A stretch of 7,715 bases of DNA. Origin: CALCEB01 sp035531475 (GTDB taxonomy: Bacteria > Acidobacteriota > Terriglobia > UBA7540). A program made the position numbers and the translations under genes. The stretch's first letter is position 1; each line of letters begins with the position of its first letter. Under the pieces are notes generated by a model. It was not told the origin of the DNA. It did no database searches and saw nothing but the letters and a program-made list of their open reading frames with translations. Positions 4,385-7,715 of the stretch are shown here, piece by piece. The stretch is from assembly GCA_035531475.1 (NCBI GenBank), contig DATKST010000092.1, forward strand, positions 1-7,715, in the 5' to 3' direction.

Positions 4385-5672
4385 CCCGTGGCATGAGGGC
4401 AAGGCGGCGAAGGCCACTCAGGCCGATATCCTTGCGGTAGTGCATACCTTCAAACTGGATTTTGCCCACCGCCGTGTACGCTCGCTCGATGGCGGAGGGC
4501 AAATCCTCCGAACAGGCGGTGACGCCCATGACGCGGCCGCCAGTTGTGATCAGTTGATGATCCCGCATGGCGGTGCCCGCATGGAACAGCTTGACGCCCA
4601 TCAAGCCTTCGGCAGGTTCGTAGCCGGTAATCACCTTGCCGGTCTCGGGGTTGCCCGGATAGCCCCTGGAACTTAACACCACACACACCGCCGGATTCGG
4701 GCTCCAGTGAGCTTCAAGCGCCGCCAGCCGGCCATCGTGCGTGGCCATCAGCAACTCCGCCAAATCGGAGCGCAGCCGCATCATAATGGGTTGAGTTTCC
4801 GGATCGCCCAGCCGCACGTTGTATTCCAGCACCTTGGGACCCTCGGCCGTGACCATAATCCCGAAATAAAGAAAACCTTGATAGGGCAGCGCATCCACGG
4901 CGAGACCTGCTAAAGTCGGTTGCACAATGGTCCGCAAGATGCCTTGGCGAAGAGTCTCCGGCAAAATCGAATCATGGCTGTAGGCGCCCATGCCTCCGGT
5001 GTTCGGGCCCTGGGAATTTTCATAGAGCGTCTTGTGATCTTCGGTGGGGGCAAACGGGATGACGGTGCGGCCATCGGTAAGGATAATGAAGGACATTTCC
5101 TCACCTTGCAGCGCTTCCTCAATCACCACTCGCTCACCGGCGCGGCCCAGAGTCTTCTGGCACATGAACTCATCCAGCGACTTCGCGGCCTCTTCACGAG
5201 TTGTTGCCACCACCACGCCCTTACCCGCGGCCAAGCCGTCCGCTTTGATAACCACCGGAAGCCCGAAAGTTTCCAGGGCCCGGATGGCGTCCTCAAAATT
5301 CTCCGCCACCTTGAACGTAGCAGTTGGAATCTGATGCCGTTCCATGAACTGCTTGGCAAAGATCTTGCTGGATTCAAGCTGGGCGGCGGCGCGCGTGGGT
5401 CCAATAATGGGCAACCCCGCCTTTTGGAACTCGTCCACCACGCCCGCAGCCAGCGGCGCTTCTGGCCCGATGACGGTCAAATCCACATGAAGTTGGGATG
5501 CGACGGCAAGAATGGACTGAGGCTGAGTGAGATCAACGGGCAGGCACTCCGCCTCCTGGGCGATGCCGGCGTTGCCCGGCGCGCAGTAGATTTCCTCCAT
5601 CAACTGGCTTTCTCGAAGTTTCCAGGAGAGGGCGTGTTCCCGGCCCCCAGATCCAATCACGAGTATTTTCAT
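4347..5672 (-). CDS. purD: Phosphoribosylamine-glycine ligase (GAR synthetase)
   Basis: This cytosolic ATP-grasp enzyme joins phosphoribosylamine and glycine with ATP to give GAR, step 2 of de novo purine synthesis. Seen in the 441-residue product: the N-domain start MKILVIGSGGREHAL (1-15), YCAPGNAG (29-36), VIGPEAPLAAG (67-77), the ATP-grasp lid region PVVIKADGLAAGKGVVVA (139-156), PFAPTEDHKTLYENSQGPN (206-224) with TGGMGAYS (225-232), and the metal-binding EYNVRLGDPETQ (283-294). The common QDHKR motif is TEDHKT here. The family usually ends soon after the HYRKDIG motif (411-417). Here about 24 residues follow, partly encoded inside an inverted repeat, suggesting a tail acquired by a sequence change. 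No Shine-Dalgarno precedes the ATG. purE follows on the same strand. Confidence 0.96.
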   Translation of the reverse strand: MKILVIGSGGREHALSWKLRESQLMEEIYCAPGNAGIAQEAECLPVDLTQPQSILAVASQLHVDLTVIGPEAPLAAGVVDEFQKAGLPIIGPTRAAAQLESSKIFAKQFMERHQIPTATFKVAENFEDAIRALETFGLPVVIKADGLAAGKGVVVATTREEAAKSLDEFMCQKTLGRAGERVVIEEALQGEEMSFIILTDGRTVIPFAPTEDHKTLYENSQGPNTGGMGAYSHDSILPETLRQGILRTIVQPTLAGLAVDALPYQGFLYFGIMVTAEGPKVLEYNVRLGDPETQPIMMRLRSDLAELLMATHDGRLAALEAHWSPNPAVCVVLSSRGYPGNPETGKVITGYEPAEGLMGVKLFHAGTAMRDHQLITTGGRVMGVTACSEDLPSAIERAYTAVGKIQFEGMHYRKDIGLSGLRRLALMPRGAEAAPGDRPRV

Positions 5673-5682
5673 TGAGGGCGTT

Positions 5683-5712
5683 AAGGTATCGGTAGTCGCC
5701 GTTGTTTGTCAA
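5683..5712 (-). promoter_or_regulatory. Candidate purD promoter giving a nearly leaderless mRNA
   Basis: On the minus strand a perfect TTGACA (5712-5707) is followed after 18 nt by TACCTT (5688-5683, a weak -10). The -10 ends 10 nt before the ATG at 5672, so the transcript would have a leader of only a few bases. This agrees with the lack of a Shine-Dalgarno there, but the weak -10 keeps confidence low. Confidence 0.35.
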
Positions 5713-5743
5713 TCTTGATTTTGTGGGTCTCGAATTCCAAGAA

Positions 5744-5797
5744 GTAGGGGCGCCCCTTGTGGGTGCCCTTTCGGGCGGGCACAAGGCCCGCCCCTAC
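5744..5797. repeat. 54-bp GC-rich palindrome with GTAGGGGCG ends
   Basis: GTAGGGGCG (5744-5752) pairs with CGCCCCTAC (5789-5797). Inside, CCTTGTG pairs with CACAAGG and GCCC with GGGC, giving a long interrupted stem. It is the first of several palindromes in the 377-bp gap between purD and the glycosyltransferase gene, which has no supportable gene of its own. Solitary GTAGGGGC arms also occur at 4343-4350 (minus) and 7652-7659 (plus), hinting at a dispersed repeat. Confidence 0.7.
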
Positions 5798-5799
5798 AT

Positions 5800-5848
5800 G
5801 GAACACCGTGCCGGGCGGCCGGTGGCCAATGGTCAGCCTGGGTGTTCC
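5800..5848. repeat. Inverted repeat GGAACACC / GGTGTTCC
   Basis: Perfect 8-bp arms (5800-5807 and 5841-5848) enclose a GC-rich segment with its own small TGGCC/GGTCA stem. It abuts the palindromes on both sides. Confidence 0.5.
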
Positions 5849-5850
5849 CC

Positions 5851-5876
5851 CAGGGTATGGCTTAAGCCATGCCCTG
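5851..5876. repeat. 26-bp palindrome with no loop
   Basis: Thirteen bases pair with the next thirteen, with centre CTTAAG (5861-5866), half-sites CAGGG and CCCTG at the ends, and a single T/G wobble (5856 with 5871). It could be a protein binding site, a repeat unit or a cruciform-forming site. I see no T-run and do not call it a terminator. Confidence 0.65.
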
Positions 5877-5908
5877 ACGGTGCCTGATTCAACCTAACAA
5901 AGTATTAC

Positions 5909-6024
5909 TAACAGGTTGCGGAAAAACCCTTTGGGAAGGGCGTAACGGCGATTTCATATCGCCATAAGTCAAGACGCGGCTGGCGGCATAATGCCGCCGC
6001 ACCACGTTTTTCCGCAACCTGCTA
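5909..6024. mobile_element. MITE-like element with 16-bp perfect terminal inverted repeats
   Basis: CAGGTTGCGGAAAAAC (5912-5927) and GTTTTTCCGCAACCTG (6006-6021) are perfect inverse complements at the ends of a 116-bp non-coding segment. One mismatch pair (5911/6022) separates them from flanking TA on both sides (5909-5910, 6023-6024), which could be a TA target duplication. Inside are two more hairpins: GGCGAT/ATCGCC (5947-5963) and GGCGGCAT/ATGCCGCC (5982-5998). It has no transposase gene, so it would depend on a full-length insertion sequence elsewhere. I do not assign a parent family. Confidence 0.65.
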
Positions 6025-6049
6025 AAGGGATCGTCAGGAATAAACCGGG

Positions 6050-7333
6050 TCAATCGTGCCTCAAAAGAACTTCAGTCACGCCCGGGGTGGAGGATGCGCG
6101 GTCAAGAGAGTGCTGCACAACCCAAGTCAACACTTCCTGGGCGTTCTGACTCCAAGTGCGGTTCTTGACCGCCACCACCGCGTTCCTGGCCAGCCGGAAA
6201 CGGAGGTCGTCATCGATCCTGAGCCTGCGCATGGCCCCGTATAACCCTGCTCTGTCACCGGGCGGAAACAGCAGCCCGGTCTCGCCATCTTGGACGATTC
6301 CGCTCATCTGGCCAATGCGGGCAGCGACCACGGGACGTCCCACCGCCATATATTCGAACAATTTCATGGGCGAAAAATAGAACTGGTGGAGGGCTGGCGC
6401 GGGGGCCACGGCGATATCCATCGCCGCGATGTACTGGGGCACCTCTTCGTGCGCCACGGCTCCGGCAAAGGTAACCGATTCTTCCGCCCCTGCCTCCTTC
6501 ACCCGTTGTTCCAGAGCCGCCTTGAGGGGGCCATCCCCAATGAGCAGAAGGTGGACGTTTGGATCGTTGCGGCGCAGGTCGAGGAAGGCATCCAAGAGAA
6601 GGTCGACGCCGTGCCATGACTTGAAGGTGCCGGCGAATCCGATCACAAAACAATCGTCAATGCCGAGTTGGCAGCGGAGGGCGACAGGGTCGAGGTCCGG
6701 GTGGAAAAGGGCGGCATCCACGGCATTGGGTAAGACATGAATTTTGAGGGGAGAGGCGCCCGCGCGCTCCAGGTCTTGCTTCAGTGTCTCAGAAACCGTA
6801 ACCACAATATCCGCTTGGCGCCAGATGAAGGTTTCCACGCGGCGCGCCAGCCGTGGGCATGTCAGTCCCGAGCGGCGCTGCTGCTCAAAGGCGAGCGGCG
6901 CGTTCACTTCCAGCACATGAGGGACGCCGAGCTGCCGCGCCAGCCTCCATCCACTCAGTCCCCATAGACTGTAGCGCTCATAAACAACATAGGGGCGAAA
7001 GGCCCTGGCAATGGGCTCCGCCGCGCGGCGGAACGTCCAGTTGTGAAGGAGCCGGACCAGGTCAGGGCTATGGCGCGGGTGGCGTCCGAGTATCGAGTTG
7101 GCGGTCCGGATGCTCGCCGCAAGCAGGCGGTTGGGCAGAGCAATGGCCGCCTCTTGGAACGTCACTGCAGAGTTCCCGCCAAAGCTGGGGACGCCGCTCA
7201 TCCTGCTGGAAATCAGCTTCACTTCGTTGCCCGTTGCGGCGAAGGCTCTTACCAGGCTGCGGATGTGGACTGACCCACCGCTGCTTCCGGCAACGTCGAT
7301 ACCGGGATCCGAGGACAAGTAAAGGATTCTCAC
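6050..7333 (-). CDS. Glycosyltransferase, GT-B fold (GT4-like)
   Basis: The product (427 residues) is a GT-B glycosyltransferase that would transfer a sugar from a nucleotide donor, probably to surface glycan, exopolysaccharide or a small glycolipid acceptor. Substrates cannot be read from the sequence. Seen: N-terminal domain MRILYLSSDPGID...GGSVHIRSLVRAF (1-14, 19-31), the inter-domain strand IHVLPNAVD (198-206), and the donor-site start FAGTFKSWHGVDLLLDAF (233-250). Further on are LLLIGDGPL (262-270) and the C-terminal YFSPMKLFEYMAVGRPVVAA (319-338), with Glu327 as the second Glu of the E-x7-E motif. The first position is Tyr319, not Glu, as in SPxKLFEYMA-type members. The start is GTG (7333-7331), with AAGGA about 13 nt upstream. 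No sugar or capsule genes adjoin it, and it is probably transcribed alone. Confidence 0.88.
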   Translation of the reverse strand: MRILYLSSDPGIDVAGSSGGSVHIRSLVRAFAATGNEVKLISSRMSGVPSFGGNSAVTFQEAAIALPNRLLAASIRTANSILGRHPRHSPDLVRLLHNWTFRRAAEPIARAFRPYVVYERYSLWGLSGWRLARQLGVPHVLEVNAPLAFEQQRRSGLTCPRLARRVETFIWRQADIVVTVSETLKQDLERAGASPLKIHVLPNAVDAALFHPDLDPVALRCQLGIDDCFVIGFAGTFKSWHGVDLLLDAFLDLRRNDPNVHLLLIGDGPLKAALEQRVKEAGAEESVTFAGAVAHEEVPQYIAAMDIAVAPAPALHQFYFSPMKLFEYMAVGRPVVAARIGQMSGIVQDGETGLLFPPGDRAGLYGAMRRLRIDDDLRFRLARNAVVAVKNRTWSQNAQEVLTWVVQHSLDRASSTPGVTEVLLRHD

Positions 7334-7390
7334 CGTTGATCATCTTTCCTTAGCGCAGCGTTTCGTAAGTTCGCTCACGTATTCTCGCAC

Positions 7391-7455
7391 CCCCTCACCC
7401 GGCGCTTCGCGCCACCCTCTCTCCGCTTGCGGGGAGAGGGGCTGGGGGTGAGGGG
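7391..7455. repeat. Second copy of the CCCCTCACCC palindromic repeat
   Basis: CCCCTCACCC (7391-7400) pairs with GGGTGAGGGG (7446-7455), and CCCTCTCTCC with GGGGAGAGGG inside. The unit is 65 bp and matches the one at 4195-4256 in layout and most bases (GC-rich stem, CGCTTCGCG loop region, CTTGCGGGG turn), in the same orientation. It lies in the 382-bp gap upstream of the glycosyltransferase gene (7334-7715), which has no supportable gene. Confidence 0.75.
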
Positions 7456-7683
7456 TTGTTGAAGACGATTGCAACAATACGTAACCGTAATTGCGAATGG
7501 TGGTGCTTAGCGCGCTTGCAGGAGTTTGCCCGGCCATCTTGCAAGGTCAGGCTCAGCGGATGCTCCTGCCCCGCTTCTCCGACGGATTTTCCCCCTCCCT
7601 TGACCCTTGGAATCTGAGGTAAGCGATTTATTTTCATGCTGGAAGGTTCAGGTAGGGGCGCTATGTTGTACCCATGTAAGTAC

Positions 7684-7712
7684 TTGACATTGGCCTTTTC
7701 ATTGTCTATGAT
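7684..7712 (+). promoter_or_regulatory. Near-consensus sigma70-type promoter reading off the right edge
   Basis: TTGACA (7684-7689), 17 nt, TATGAT (7707-7712): perfect -35, ideal spacing and a 5-of-6 -10 box. It points right, so it would drive a gene starting beyond the window, divergent from the glycosyltransferase gene. Upstream, GTAC at 7668-7671 and 7680-7683 are spaced 8 nt apart; this may be chance. Confidence 0.6.
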
Positions 7713-7715
7713 GTG

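Noticed and set aside
4920..5675. 251-codon open frame on the plus strand inside purD
   Set aside because: Antisense shadow of PurD, which is complete in motif order on the minus strand.
7395..7637. Open frames (80 and 65 codons, minus strand) upstream of the glycosyltransferase gene
   Set aside because: Both read into the CCCCTCACCC palindromic repeat, giving proline/serine-rich low-complexity ends, and match no family I know.
1..7715. CRISPR array, tRNA, rRNA or intact transposase
   Set aside because: I looked for regularly spaced repeats, cloverleaf-type arms and transposase motifs on both strands and saw none. The two 17-bp repeats at the left edge are too few and too short for an array.

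Overview
This 7.7 kb window is an ordinary stretch of bacterial chromosome with moderately high GC, housekeeping genes and repeat-rich intergenic gaps. Nothing in it names the organism directly. Acidobacteriota is my best guess. The basis is the paired b-type ATP synthase subunits, one with an extra N-terminal hydrophobic segment, the PurD variant sequence (TEDHKT in place of the usual QDHKR), and the abundance of short GC-rich hairpin repeats in the gaps. This is inference and a phylogeny of PurD, Pta or PurE would settle it.

Layout, left to right. Positions 1-111 hold two copies of a short hairpin repeat. Positions 112-1247 (minus strand) encode two F-type ATP synthase b-type stalk subunits that overlap by four bases. 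They are read leftward and diverge from pta (phosphate acetyltransferase, 1451-2449, plus strand). Next is a toxin-antitoxin patch. An intact Phd/YefM-type antitoxin gene (2519-2749) is followed by only the first ~16 codons of its PIN-domain toxin. The toxin's place is then taken by a complete hicBA pair on the opposite strand (2821-3269). A 338-bp gap with several hairpins follows.

Positions 3608-5672 (minus strand) carry two purine biosynthesis genes, purD then purE in transcription order. They are separated by 223 bp that contain a long nested inverted repeat. The 377-bp gap upstream of purD (5673-6049) is a patchwork of three palindromes and a 116-bp MITE-like element. Positions 6050-7333 (minus strand) encode a family 4-type glycosyltransferase. 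The last 382 bp contain a second copy of the CCCCTCACCC palindromic repeat and, at the very edge, a near-consensus sigma70-type promoter pointing right out of the window.

Functionally the genes belong to separate modules: energy conversion (ATP synthase stalk), acetyl-phosphate/acetyl-CoA metabolism, de novo purine synthesis (steps 2 and 6), glycan synthesis, and toxin-antitoxin modules. I see no tRNA, rRNA, CRISPR array, phage gene or intact transposase. I found no convincing new multi-gene system. The points most worth a second look are the broken vapC next to hicBA, the nested hairpin between purD and purE, the MITE-like element, and the family of small hairpins that share one design but differ in core sequence.
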